Source: Allomuricauda sp.
GTDB lineage: Bacteria > Bacteroidota > Bacteroidia > Flavobacteriales > Flavobacteriaceae
Reading direction: 5' to 3'
Assembly (NCBI RefSeq): GCF_002699205.1
Contig: NZ_PABT01000014.1
Location: 1-64,000 of the forward strand
Length of the DNA: 64,000 nt
Part shown: positions 1 through 8,182 of the stretch, one piece after another
Position numbering within the stretch: the first letter of the stretch is position 1
Layout: the number at the start of each line of letters is the position of its first letter
Notes under the pieces: generated by a model
Told to the model about the DNA's origin: nothing
Database searches by the model: none
The model's input: only the letters and a program-made list of their open reading frames with translations
Made by a program: the position numbers and the translations under genes

Positions 1-416
1 TATATGCATTAAGCCTATTTGCGGTAGGCGGTGCCATTTCAAGAAAAAAGAAGGTTGCGAAATACAGCGGATACTTTCAGATGGCATTGGCAACACTTGG
101 GTTTGCAGAGGTCTTGAGAAGGTTTTTTAGCAATACCGAAACACCCTTGTTTCAATGGATGATTATCGTTTCAATTTTCGCATTGGCAGGTAATTTGATA
201 TCGCTCTGGCTCATCAACAAGGCAAAGAGTCAAGAGGCTCATATGCAGGCAAGTGCCATTTTTACATCCAATGATATTATTGTTAATGGTGGTGTTATAG
301 TAGCTGGGGTGCTGGTTTATTTTCTGAATAGTAAATGGCCCGATTTAGTGATTGGCGGCATCGTTTTCACTTTTGTAATGCGCGGTGCATTGAGAATATT
401 GAAATTATCGAAGTAG
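1..416 (+). CDS. cation diffusion facilitator (CDF) family transporter, 3' part only
   Basis: The reading frame is open from base 3 to the stop at 414-416 and has no start in the window, so the 5' part lies to the left; an internal Met at 81 is probably not the start. The visible ~137 residues contain three hydrophobic segments. A GG(A)-containing helix is followed by a basic RKKK loop, and a later segment has the HMQASAIFTSND pattern, which matches the conserved transmembrane 5 region of CDF exporters where a His/Asp pair binds metal. CDF proteins export Zn, Co, Cd or Fe by proton antiport in the inner membrane. It lies 33 bp before a metal P-type ATPase in the same direction, which supports a metal export role. 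The exact metal cannot be told. Confidence 0.8.
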   Translation, partial: YALSLFAVGGAISRKKKVAKYSGYFQMALATLGFAEVLRRFFSNTETPLFQWMIIVSIFALAGNLISLWLINKAKSQEAHMQASAIFTSNDIIVNGGVIVAGVLVYFLNSKWPDLVIGGIVFTFVMRGALRILKLSK

Positions 417-449
417 TTTTTAAAATGATATCAAACTTGATTAGAACAT

Positions 450-2414
450 ATGAAAAAGAAAAAAATAAACTTACGTGACTTAGAACCAAAAAAACAACAA
501 GGCGAGCACAGTCACGACGATGGCCATAACCATAGCAGCCCTGAAGAAATTTCAAATTTCAGAACCTATCTACCGGCTATTTTCAGCTTCGTAATGTTGA
601 TAGCCGGAATTGCTATTGATTACTTTGATGCGTTTCCTTTCTTCAAAGGATGGATTCGCGTAGTATGGTACACGGTAGCCTATATCCCTGTGGGATTCCC
701 TGTAATAAAGGAAGGCTGGGAAAGTATTAAAAAGGGGGATTTCTTTACTGAATTCTTCTTAATGTCCATTGCAACCCTCGGTGCTTTTGCCATAGGCGAA
801 TACCCTGAAGGTGTAGCCGTTATGCTATTTTATGCCGTGGGCGAACTCTTCCAAAATGCGGCCGTTAACCGTGCTAAGGGAAATATAAAAGCCTTACTCG
901 ATGTAAGACCCAATGAGGCTTTGGTTTATCGTGATGATGATTTTGTTTCAGTAAATCCCGAGACTGTTGAGATTGGCGAAAAGATACAGGTGCGTGTAGG
1001 CGAAAAAGTTCCGCTTGATGGCATTCTGCTTTCTGAAAAGGGTTCTTTTAATACTGCTGCCTTGACAGGCGAAAGCAAACCTGATACTATTGCTAAAGGT
1101 GATACTGTTTTTGCAGGAAGCATAAATCTTGATGGCGTAATCGAGATTGAAACCACAAAAGAATTTAAAGACAGTTCCATTGCACGAATTTTGGATATGG
1201 TGCAGAATGCAACCGCCAGAAAATCAAAGACCGAATTGTTCATTAGAAAATTTGCACGGATTTATACACCAATCGTGGTATTCCTCGCTATCGGACTTAC
1301 TTTTCTGCCTTACTTTTTTATAGATGATTATGTATTTAGGGATTGGCTCTATCGAGCATTGATATTCCTCGTAATTTCCTGCCCTTGTGCGCTGGTCATT
1401 TCCATTCCTCTGGGCTATTTTGGCGGATTGGGTGCGGCATCGCGAAACGGTATTCTATTCAAGGGTGCATCCTTTTTGGATGCAATGACCCAAGTAAACA
1501 CGGTCGTAATGGACAAAACAGGAACCGTTACCAAAGGCGTTTTTAAAATCAAGGAAATCAATTCCATCACATTTGAGGAAGCCGAATTTATGAAATACCT
1601 GATGGCGATGGAAGAACAATCTACTCATCCCATCGCAAAAGCAATTCTCGAATACAAAGCGGACGGGTCAGATTATGAAGCGACAGATGTATCGGAAGTT
1701 GCCGGAAAGGGATTGAAAGGAAAGGTCAACGGGAAAACGGTATTGGTAGGTAACAAAGCCTTGATGACCTCAAACAGCATAGAAGTCCCTTCGGAAACAG
1801 ATGGTATTGTAGAATCAATCGTTATGGTGTCCATAGATGGAACATTTGCAGGTTATGTTACCATTGCAGATGAATTAAAGGATGATGCGCACCAAGCCAT
1901 TAAACAAATTAGGGATGCAGGAATTTCCAAAATTATAATGCTATCGGGTGACAAAGACTCAATTACACAACAGGTTGCAAAAGAGTTGAAAATCGATTGG
2001 GCAAAAGGCGGACTGTTGCCTGAAGATAAACTCAATGAGGTTGAAGAGCTCAAAAAGCAACCCGAAACCAAAGTAGCATTTATTGGCGATGGTATTAACG
2101 ATGCACCCGTTTTGGCAGCAAGTGGTGTAGGTATTGCAATGGGTGGTTTGGGTAGCGACGTTGCTATAGAAACAGCCGATGTTATCATACAGACCGACCA
2201 ACCCAGTAAGATTGCAAGAGCGATTAAAATTGGTCGTTCAACGCGACGAATTGTCTGGCAAAATATTGCGCTTGCATTTGGTGTCAAGGTCATAGTCCTC
2301 ATTCTCGGTGCAGGTGGATTAGCGACAATGTGGGAAGCTGTTTTTGCTGATGTGGGTGTGGCGTTTTTGGCTATATTGAATGCGATACGATTGCAGAAGA
2401 TGGAATGGAATTAG
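450..2414 (+). CDS. heavy-metal translocating P-type ATPase (Zn/Cd/Co class)
   Basis: An ATP-driven metal exporter of the inner membrane, 654 residues, the usual length for P1B ATPases without an N-terminal HMA domain. Instead of HMA it begins with a short His-rich tail (four His between residues 20 and 28), which may bind metal. The transmembrane metal site CPC is at about residues 311-313 (SCPCALV), the phosphorylated Asp is in DKTGT at about 355, and the hinge GDGINDAP is at about 546. The last helix carries an ADVG motif, which favours Zn/Cd/Co over Cu. It follows the CDF gene by 33 bp and precedes DUF4238, ArsR and MerTP genes, so it is part of a metal detoxification cluster. Confidence 0.93.
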   Translation: MKKKKINLRDLEPKKQQGEHSHDDGHNHSSPEEISNFRTYLPAIFSFVMLIAGIAIDYFDAFPFFKGWIRVVWYTVAYIPVGFPVIKEGWESIKKGDFFTEFFLMSIATLGAFAIGEYPEGVAVMLFYAVGELFQNAAVNRAKGNIKALLDVRPNEALVYRDDDFVSVNPETVEIGEKIQVRVGEKVPLDGILLSEKGSFNTAALTGESKPDTIAKGDTVFAGSINLDGVIEIETTKEFKDSSIARILDMVQNATARKSKTELFIRKFARIYTPIVVFLAIGLTFLPYFFIDDYVFRDWLYRALIFLVISCPCALVISIPLGYFGGLGAASRNGILFKGASFLDAMTQVNTVVMDKTGTVTKGVFKIKEINSITFEEAEFMKYLMAMEEQSTHPIAKAILEYKADGSDYEATDVSEVAGKGLKGKVNGKTVLVGNKALMTSNSIEVPSETDGIVESIVMVSIDGTFAGYVTIADELKDDAHQAIKQIRDAGISKIIMLSGDKDSITQQVAKELKIDWAKGGLLPEDKLNEVEELKKQPETKVAFIGDGINDAPVLAASGVGIAMGGLGSDVAIETADVIIQTDQPSKIARAIKIGRSTRRIVWQNIALAFGVKVIVLILGAGGLATMWEAVFADVGVAFLAILNAIRLQKMEWN

Positions 2415-2443
2415 TACATTCATGAAAATTCATTATTTCATGT

Positions 2444-3568
2444 ATGGCTAAAAACGAACCCATCAAGCAACAATACATACCACGGTCTTACCTGAAAAAT
2501 TTTGGTGTTGAAGGTAATAACGGCAACTATTTTGTTGATGCTTACAGATTGGAAGATGATTTGCTTCTTGAACAGATTAGTACAAAAAGTATTTGCTTTC
2601 AGAAAAATCTTTATACGATTCCGAATGCCGAGATTGATAGGAAATACGATTTGGAATATCATTATGCCGAACACGTCGATTCTGAATTCCCTAAGATTTA
2701 TAAACTACTTGTCGATGAAAATGTGAAGATATTGACCTCTGAGCAAAAAAGGCAAGTACTATACGTCTGCCTATCCCTTTATTTTAGAACCCCGAGGTTT
2801 CTTAATCATCAGAACGCATTTACCGACCAAATTTTAGATAGAATGTTATTGTACGCCGACGAAAACGGCGATGTGAAATTTACATTTGAAGAAGAAAAGC
2901 ACGAATTCAATATTAAGGATATTGGTAAAGTTAGACACGAATTTAAAGAGCGTAACAGGATTAAATTCTTGGTTCAACATTTGGAAAAATGGAAAGAATT
3001 TGTGGATTTCAAATATGATTGTACTATAAATGTCCACCGAATCAATGATGAGGATGCACCATTAATTACTTGCGATAATCCGGTATCAATACGCGGCGTA
3101 AAATCAACTCGATTTGAAGGCCTTTTTAATCCTGACTCAGTAATAACTTTGCCTTTAGATACCAAATACTACTTAGAAATCTTTCCAAACAGTATTGCTG
3201 ATGGTCAAACCAGAATTAATAGGATGGTTCACGATAGGGACTATGTTTTTACTACAAATGGAATCGTTCAGATTAATGCTGAGAAATTGATAATTGGAAA
3301 ACCGGGTACGATAGAACGACATTTTGAAATTCAATCGAGTTACGAGGATTCTGAAAATGGGGAACAATTTGTTGAAAAGGCAAAGTACAAGTTAGAGCAA
3401 CTTCAGAAATTTACCGAACTTTTTGAAAAAAAGGGATTAACTTCAAAAGAAACCGTTGGTCAACTGAGAAAAATGCTAAGTCATGAATATTTCAAAGATG
3501 AAGACCAACTTATTCAAATGAAAAGGCTACTTATTGCTGCCGGACATTGGAATCAGAATCCGAAATAG
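2444..3568 (+). CDS. DUF4238 domain-containing protein
   Basis: A 374-residue soluble protein. The N-terminal QQYIPRSYLKNF pattern matches the opening of the DUF4238 family, in which a KQHYIP-like motif is followed by a domain of unknown function found across bacteria, often in accessory regions. There is no signal peptide and no membrane segment, and the C-terminal third is highly charged. It starts 29 bp after the P-type ATPase and runs the same way, so it may be co-transcribed, but nothing in the sequence ties it to metals. I give no biochemical function. Confidence 0.75.
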   Translation: MAKNEPIKQQYIPRSYLKNFGVEGNNGNYFVDAYRLEDDLLLEQISTKSICFQKNLYTIPNAEIDRKYDLEYHYAEHVDSEFPKIYKLLVDENVKILTSEQKRQVLYVCLSLYFRTPRFLNHQNAFTDQILDRMLLYADENGDVKFTFEEEKHEFNIKDIGKVRHEFKERNRIKFLVQHLEKWKEFVDFKYDCTINVHRINDEDAPLITCDNPVSIRGVKSTRFEGLFNPDSVITLPLDTKYYLEIFPNSIADGQTRINRMVHDRDYVFTTNGIVQINAEKLIIGKPGTIERHFEIQSSYEDSENGEQFVEKAKYKLEQLQKFTELFEKKGLTSKETVGQLRKMLSHEYFKDEDQLIQMKRLLIAAGHWNQNPK

Positions 3569-3680
3569 AAATATCATAGTCCCCTATTTTTTTCACTGGT
3601 GCTACAAAAACTCGGTAGGCATTCGTCTATAAAAACTAAAACAAAGAACCAATCCAACTTCCTAAATAATATGTCTACAG

Positions 3681-3735
3681 TTTTAGTATATAAGTATTTG
3701 CTTAAATAATGATATATTTGTAGACGCGTTAAGTT
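3681..3735 (+). promoter_or_regulatory. possible promoter and ArsR-type operator before the arsR-merTP genes
   Basis: A Bacteroidota -7 box TATATTTG lies at 3713-3720, about 23 bp before the ArsR start. It is overlapped by AT-rich partial dyads (TAAG..CTTA around 3691-3704, and CTTAA at 3701 with TTAAG at 3729). ArsR/SmtB repressors usually bind such AT-rich palindromes over the promoter, so self-repression released by metal is likely. No -33 box at good spacing is clear. Confidence 0.4.
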
Positions 3736-3742
3736 AAAATTG

Positions 3743-4114
3743 ATGAGCTTGGAAATAACCTGTACCCGGAATGAAGCCGACCATAAACAAATATCACGGT
3801 GCAAGAGGACAATAGAAAATTCTTCCGATAGTTTTAAGGCCATGAGCAAAATTTTGGCCCTTGCCGGAAGTGAGGTACGACTGAAAATCCTATTTCTTTT
3901 GAACATAGAAAATGAATTGTGTCCTTGCGATATTGCTGACATTCTTGAAATGAGTGTCCCCGCGGTATCCCAACATATCCGTAAAATGAAGGATGCAGGA
4001 ATTATCACATCGAGACGTGAAGGTCAAACATTATATTATTCGTTGGTAAAGAGTGAGGATAATGTTTTAAATGGAATTTTCAGTTCAATTTCGATAAGAA
4101 AGAAAACAGCTTAG
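3743..4114 (+). CDS. ArsR/SmtB-family metal-responsive repressor
   Basis: A 123-residue winged-helix repressor. I choose ATG at 3743; a TTG one codon earlier is possible. The wHTH core is clear (residues ~38-105) with the recognition helix SVPAVSQHIRKM. The metal-binding alpha-3 box is ELCPCDI with Cys60 and Cys62, equivalent to ELCVCDL of ArsR/CadC proteins, and extra Cys at 7 and 20 could complete the site. Metal binding would release the DNA. It is followed 12 bp later by merTP in the same direction, so it probably controls the mercury or metal uptake gene and itself. The inducing metal is not certain. Confidence 0.9.
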   Translation: MSLEITCTRNEADHKQISRCKRTIENSSDSFKAMSKILALAGSEVRLKILFLLNIENELCPCDIADILEMSVPAVSQHIRKMKDAGIITSRREGQTLYYSLVKSEDNVLNGIFSSISIRKKTA

Positions 4115-4126
4115 AAAGTTTAAATT

Positions 4127-4729
4127 ATGGCATCGAATAATACTTCAAACACCGCGGCCTATACCAGTATTTTTACCGCAGTTGCAGCATCAATATGCTG
4201 TATTACCCCTGTCTTGGCACTGATTGCTGGAACAAGCGGCATTGCATCTACCTTTTCCTGGGTCGAGCCGTTTAGACCCTATTTTATCGGCTTGACCATT
4301 ATTGTTTTGGTATTTGCATGGTATCAGAAATTACGGCCAAAAACAAAGGAAGAAATAGATTGTGCCTGTGACGATGATGCGAAACCTACATTTTGGCAAT
4401 CCAAACAATTTTTGTTCATCGTAACCGTATTTTCGGGATTGATGCTGGCCTTCCCGTACTATTCCAACTTATTTTATGCACAGCCCACAAAGGACATCGT
4501 CTATGTCTCTCAATCCAATATCGAAAAGCACACGTTTTATGTTGAGGGAATGACTTGTGTGGGTTGTGAGGCACACGTAGAAAGTGAAGTCAATAAGTTG
4601 GATGGAATTATTTCGGTAAAAACCAGCTACGAAAATGCCAACACCATAGTGGAATTTGACAAGACCAAAACCGATTTGCCCGCAATCAAAAAAGCCATAA
4701 ACAGTACAGCTTATAAAGTAGTCAAATAA
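4127..4729 (+). CDS. merTP: mercuric ion transport fusion protein MerTP
   Basis: A 200-residue fusion of the membrane protein MerT and the Hg-binding protein MerP, a form common in Bacteroidota. The MerT part has helix 1 with the vicinal Cys24-Cys25 (ASICCITP), a second helix at ~52-65, a cytoplasmic Cys pair (Cys79, Cys81) and a third helix at ~95-115. The MerP-like HMA domain follows with GMTCVGC (Cys144, Cys147). In mercury operons this protein passes Hg(II) from periplasm to cytoplasm for reduction by MerA. No merA is seen in the window, so either it lies elsewhere or the gene serves another metal. It overlaps the next gene by one base (TAATG). Confidence 0.88.
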   Translation: MASNNTSNTAAYTSIFTAVAASICCITPVLALIAGTSGIASTFSWVEPFRPYFIGLTIIVLVFAWYQKLRPKTKEEIDCACDDDAKPTFWQSKQFLFIVTVFSGLMLAFPYYSNLFYAQPTKDIVYVSQSNIEKHTFYVEGMTCVGCEAHVESEVNKLDGIISVKTSYENANTIVEFDKTKTDLPAIKKAINSTAYKVVK

Positions 4730-4935
4730 TGAGACCTCAGTTAATATCAACAATTACTTGCCCAAATTGCGGGCTTGAAAAAGAAGAGGAAATGCCAACA
4801 ACGGCCTGTCAATTCTTTTATGAATGTGACAATTGCAAAAAAGTCCTTAAGCCAAAAGAAGGGGATTGTTGTGTCTTTTGTTCCTACGGTACTGTCGCTT
4901 GTCCACCTATTCAGAATAACGAAGATTGTTGCTGA
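4729..4935 (+). CDS. GDCCVxC-type small cysteine-rich protein
   Basis: A 68-residue protein with eleven Cys, including CPNC near the N-terminus and the motif GDCCVFCSYG near residue 46. This matches the GDCCVxC domain family commonly found directly after merT or arsR genes. Its role is unknown, though the Cys density suggests metal or thiol binding. Start and previous stop overlap by one base (TAATG), so translation is probably coupled to merTP. Confidence 0.8.
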   Translation: MRPQLISTITCPNCGLEKEEEMPTTACQFFYECDNCKKVLKPKEGDCCVFCSYGTVACPPIQNNEDCC

Positions 4936-5271
4936 TTGATTGCCTACACAGTTCTCTAGTAAAAGAAAACTTTTTCGGTGCATTTAAAAACAGTTCATTT
5001 TAACGGCCCTTTTTTTGAACTTCTTTTCTATTTCAAAAATTCTGTTGTCATTCGGTCACATTTGTGGTCTCTTTTATTTGTTTCGTTAATTGACCTTTTA
5101 TGGGACTTAGATTCATAAATCTAATACTGAAGCTAACGCATGTAATAAATGTGATACTTTTTCAAAAAATTATGCTATAAAGGATTAAAAAGCATAGAAA
5201 TAGCCCAATTTGAATCAAATAATACCGAGCTTAATTTAAAACCAGTTTTGCGTGCAAATTGCGTGCAAATG
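4936..5271. other. intergenic region between the metal cluster and tRNA-Ala
   Basis: No convincing gene. The AT-rich sequence holds a 7-bp-arm dyad at 5107-5124 (TTAGATT/AATCTAA) and the tandem 11-bp repeat listed separately at 5249-5270. A frame that is open on the minus strand runs through the tRNA and is not a gene. Confidence 0.6.
5249..5270 (+). repeat. perfect tandem 11-bp repeat near tRNA-Ala
   Basis: TGCGTGCAAAT occurs twice in direct succession (5249-5259 and 5260-5270), 47 bp from the 3' end of tRNA-Ala. Short direct repeats next to a tRNA 3' end can be integrase arm-binding sites, but no integrase is visible on this side. Confidence 0.6.
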
Positions 5272-5305
5272 AAAAAAGCTCCAAAAGTTAAAAACTCTTG
5301 AAGCC
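5272..5305 (-). terminator. probable terminator of tRNA-Ala
   Basis: On the minus strand a 13-bp imperfect stem (arms 5293-5305 and 5277-5289; 10 identities plus two wobble pairs, loop of three) is followed directly by six T. It lies 12 bp after the tRNA 3' end. Confidence 0.55.
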
Positions 5306-5317
5306 TTACTGTTACTG

Positions 5318-5391
5318 TGGAGAATACCGGATTCGAACCGGTGACCTCTTGCCTGCCAGGCAAGCGCTCTAGCCAACTGAGCTAATCCCCC
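5318..5391 (-). tRNA. tRNA-Ala (GGC)
   Basis: A complete 74-nt cloverleaf on the minus strand. The 7-bp acceptor stem pairs 5385-5391 with 5319-5325 and contains the G3-U70 wobble that identifies tRNA-Ala; the discriminator base is A at 5318. The anticodon stem CTTGC/GCAAG closes the loop CTGGCAG with anticodon GGC. The T-arm has TTCGAAT. CCA is not encoded. Confidence 0.96.
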
Positions 5392-5401
5392 AAAGTGAGC
5401 G

Positions 5402-5433
5402 CAAAGGAAATACTTTTTTATGAAAGTATCAAA
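5402..5433 (-). promoter_or_regulatory. probable promoter of tRNA-Ala
   Basis: Minus-strand TTTG (5430-5433) and TTCCTTTG (5402-5409) are 20 bp apart, close to the Bacteroidota consensus TTG-N17-23-TAnnTTTG. The -7 box ends about 11 bp before the tRNA 5' end. Confidence 0.45.
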
Positions 5434-5448
5434 AAATGCGCCGCTTCC

Positions 5449-6246
5449 TTAATCTTTTTTAACGCTGAGGACCAATACAGGTATAGGCACAAAGAACTCT
5501 GATTTAGGTATAGTGTTCTTTTCCCATAGCTTTGTAAAGAAACCCCGCTTTCTTCTGAACACACACAACATGTCCGGTTGTTCCTTCTGAAAATGTTCCG
5601 TTACCCCCAGATATGTAGTGGCATTTTCGGTAATTGTCAAATGCGAACTAAGGTCCATCAACGCCGTGTTCACCTTTAGGTCATCTTCGGTATATCCCGG
5701 TCTTTTTACCAATAGAAGGCTAACTTCCGACTTAAACTTGTTCTTAATCATGATCAACGGGTTGAGAATGCTGCTCTTCTTTAGGATACCGGACCCAAAA
5801 GCCGTCAATATCTTTTTCGCCGGTTTAAACGTGGTTCCCTTGGGAACGATCAACGTAGGTATATCAGTCTGTTTTATAATCCTACCAGAAGTATTCCCCA
5901 AGTAAAGTCCTTCTTGGATATCATTGCTTCTGGGTGCAATAATGATCAAATCAATACCCAATTCTTTATTGATATTCTTTAAACCATCAATAATGTCACC
6001 ATTGTAAGTGGCCATTTTTATCTCAACACCTTTAGTGTTTGTTTGATCAATTACCTCTTTTAAATGTTCCTTACTACTTTTGGCCACCTTTTCCTCAACA
6101 TTGGCCAAACTTCCTACGGCCGTGGTTACATTAAATACGTCCATTACGTAGATCATAGCCCCAAATTCAGAGGCAAAGTCAACTGCGTATTGTAAAGTTT
6201 GAGAAGCATTTGGAGAAGTTCCAATGGGTACAAGTATGTTATTCAT
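5449..6246 (-). CDS. universal stress protein, two Usp domains
   Basis: A 265-residue cytoplasmic protein. The N-terminal Usp domain begins MNNILVPIGTSPNA and ends near residue 137 with LGNTSGRIIKQ...TLIVPKG, which resembles the ATP-binding G-x2-G-x9-G(S/T) signature. The second half (FKPAKKILTAFGSG onward) is a degenerate second Usp domain, as is common in Bacteroidota. Usp proteins aid survival under starvation and other stresses; the exact role is unknown. It is a single gene, divergent from the GNAT gene and next to tRNA-Ala. Confidence 0.88.
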   Translation of the reverse strand: MNNILVPIGTSPNASQTLQYAVDFASEFGAMIYVMDVFNVTTAVGSLANVEEKVAKSSKEHLKEVIDQTNTKGVEIKMATYNGDIIDGLKNINKELGIDLIIIAPRSNDIQEGLYLGNTSGRIIKQTDIPTLIVPKGTTFKPAKKILTAFGSGILKKSSILNPLIMIKNKFKSEVSLLLVKRPGYTEDDLKVNTALMDLSSHLTITENATTYLGVTEHFQKEQPDMLCVFRRKRGFFTKLWEKNTIPKSEFFVPIPVLVLSVKKD

Positions 6247-6299
6247 GGTTTGGTGATTATGATTAAACCTTAAATTTACAATTTAAATAAAACGAATCA

Positions 6300-6800
6300 A
6301 TGATAAGACCCGCAAAGATATCTGAAATCCCAGATATCCTGACCATAACCCATGCCTGTGCCATAAAAATGCAAAAAAATGGCATTTTCCAATGGAACGA
6401 GTATTATCCTTCCAAAGAAGCTTTTGTCAAAGATATAGAACGAGATGAACTTTTTGTCATCGAGGAAGACAACATCGTTCTGGGCACTATCGTAATATCC
6501 ACCCTAATGGATGAGGAATATAAACCCATAAAATGGCTCACTCCTAACGGGAACAACACCTATATCCACCGTCTTTCCGTACATCCCGACCATCAAGGCA
6601 AAGGACTTGCCCAAAAAATGATGGACTATGCAGAAACTTTTTCCAAAGAAAACGGGTTTCTTTCGGTTCGGCTTGATACTTTTTCCCAAAATAAACGAAA
6701 TCAACGTTTTTATGAGCAAAGAGGCTATCAAAAATTAGGAGATGTTTTCTTTCCTAAACAAAGCGAGCATCCCTTTCATTGTTATGAATTAGTGCTGTAA
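6300..6800 (+). CDS. GNAT family N-acetyltransferase
   Basis: A 166-residue acetyl-CoA-dependent transferase. Motif A of the GNAT fold is clear at about residues 96-110 (RLSVHPDHQGKGLAQKMM), where Q-x-x-G-x-G/A holds the pyrophosphate of acetyl-CoA, and the late LDTFSQNKRNQRFYEQRGYQ segment is the usual motif B region. The substrate cannot be told. The stop is 12 bp before the MATE gene, so the two are probably one transcript. Confidence 0.88.
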   Translation: MIRPAKISEIPDILTITHACAIKMQKNGIFQWNEYYPSKEAFVKDIERDELFVIEEDNIVLGTIVISTLMDEEYKPIKWLTPNGNNTYIHRLSVHPDHQGKGLAQKMMDYAETFSKENGFLSVRLDTFSQNKRNQRFYEQRGYQKLGDVFFPKQSEHPFHCYELVL

Positions 6801-6812
6801 CTTGTCACCGAT

Positions 6813-8147
6813 TTGAGCACACAGGTAAACTTTAAGAGTATCAACCAACTGGCTATTCCGGCAACCATTTCAGGCATTGCCGAACCCATCCTTTCCATTA
6901 CGGATACTGCCATTGTGGGCAATATTCCGGTGGATGGATTGGAATCTTTGGCAGCAGCAGGTATCGTAGGTTCTTTTTTGTCCATGCTCATTTGGGTGCT
7001 TGGTCAAACCCGAAGCTCTATTTCCGCCATTATATCCCAATATTTGGGTGCAGGAAGATTGGACGAGGTAAAAAATCTGCCCGCACAGGCCGTTTTCTTC
7101 AATATCCTTTTAAGCATTGTGGTATTGCTCACTACCATTTTTGTCATCGAAGAGATTTTTGGTCTGTTCAATGCTTCTGGGAAAATCCTGGAATATTGCG
7201 TTTCCTATTATTCCATTCGGGTCTGGGGCTTCCCCTTAACCCTTTTTACTTTTGCCGTTTTTGGTATTTTCCGGGGCCTACAGAACACCTTTTACCCTAT
7301 GGTCATTGCCATGTTGGGAGCAGGTCTCAACATTTTGTTGGATTTTGCTTTGGTCTATGGAGTCGATGGGCTGGTTCCTGCCATGTATTTGGAAGGCGCA
7401 GCATGGGCAAGCTTGATTTCCCAGGCTATTATGGCAATTTTCGCGCTCATATTATTGGTGAAAAAGACGGAAATCAGCATGAAATTGACATTCCCATTGA
7501 ACAAAGAGATCAAAAGGTTGATATTTATGAGCCTCAATCTTTTTATAAGAACCCTCGCTCTCAATGCCGCTCTAATGCTTGCCGTACGTGAAGCGACCAC
7601 ATTGGGAGACCGTTTTATCGGGGCACACACCATTGCCGTAAACCTCTGGTTGTTTGCTGCATTTTTTATTGATGGATATGCCGCAGCGGGCAATAGTATG
7701 GGTGGAAAACTTTTGGGAGCAACAGATTATGATGGGTTATGGAAATTGGCCAAAACCATATTCAAGTACGGTATGGTCGTAAGTCTGGTCCTAATGTGCT
7801 TCGGGTTCATTTTTTACCGACCCATCGGGCGACTTTTTTCCAACGAGGAAATTGTTCTCAACACGTTCTATAGCATCTTTTATATTGTAATTCTAGGACT
7901 GCCCATGAACACGTTGGCTTTTATTTTCGATGGACTGTTCAAAGGCTTGGGCGAAATGAAATACCTAAGGAATGTCCTATTGGCCGCCACATTTTTTGGG
8001 TTTATCCCCTGCCTATACTTGGGCATGTATTTAGGTCTTGGTTTTTATGCGATTTGGATTGCCTTCGTGGTTTGGATGATGATTCGCGGATTTTCACTCG
8101 TGTGGAAATTTAGAAGAAAATTCAGACCCTTGGTGCAAAACCCGTAA
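6813..8147 (+). CDS. MATE family efflux transporter
   Basis: A 444-residue inner-membrane protein with about twelve hydrophobic segments arranged as two similar halves (helices from ~10 and from ~235), as in MATE antiporters that expel drugs or metabolites using Na+ or H+. The N-terminal LAIPATISGIAEPILSITDTAIVG is typical of helix 1 of the DinF/NorM superfamily. TTG at 6813 is the only plausible start: the frame is closed by a stop at 6798 and the next Met is internal. Confidence 0.9.
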   Translation: MSTQVNFKSINQLAIPATISGIAEPILSITDTAIVGNIPVDGLESLAAAGIVGSFLSMLIWVLGQTRSSISAIISQYLGAGRLDEVKNLPAQAVFFNILLSIVVLLTTIFVIEEIFGLFNASGKILEYCVSYYSIRVWGFPLTLFTFAVFGIFRGLQNTFYPMVIAMLGAGLNILLDFALVYGVDGLVPAMYLEGAAWASLISQAIMAIFALILLVKKTEISMKLTFPLNKEIKRLIFMSLNLFIRTLALNAALMLAVREATTLGDRFIGAHTIAVNLWLFAAFFIDGYAAAGNSMGGKLLGATDYDGLWKLAKTIFKYGMVVSLVLMCFGFIFYRPIGRLFSNEEIVLNTFYSIFYIVILGLPMNTLAFIFDGLFKGLGEMKYLRNVLLAATFFGFIPCLYLGMYLGLGFYAIWIAFVVWMMIRGFSLVWKFRRKFRPLVQNP

Positions 8148-8182
8148 TTTAGCTCAAACAGAACACAGATAACAGAAATTAA

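Noticed and set aside
5175-5363. 62-codon minus-strand open frame across tRNA-Ala
   Set aside because: It is read through the tRNA and its terminator; the peptide mirrors tRNA sequence and has no family features.
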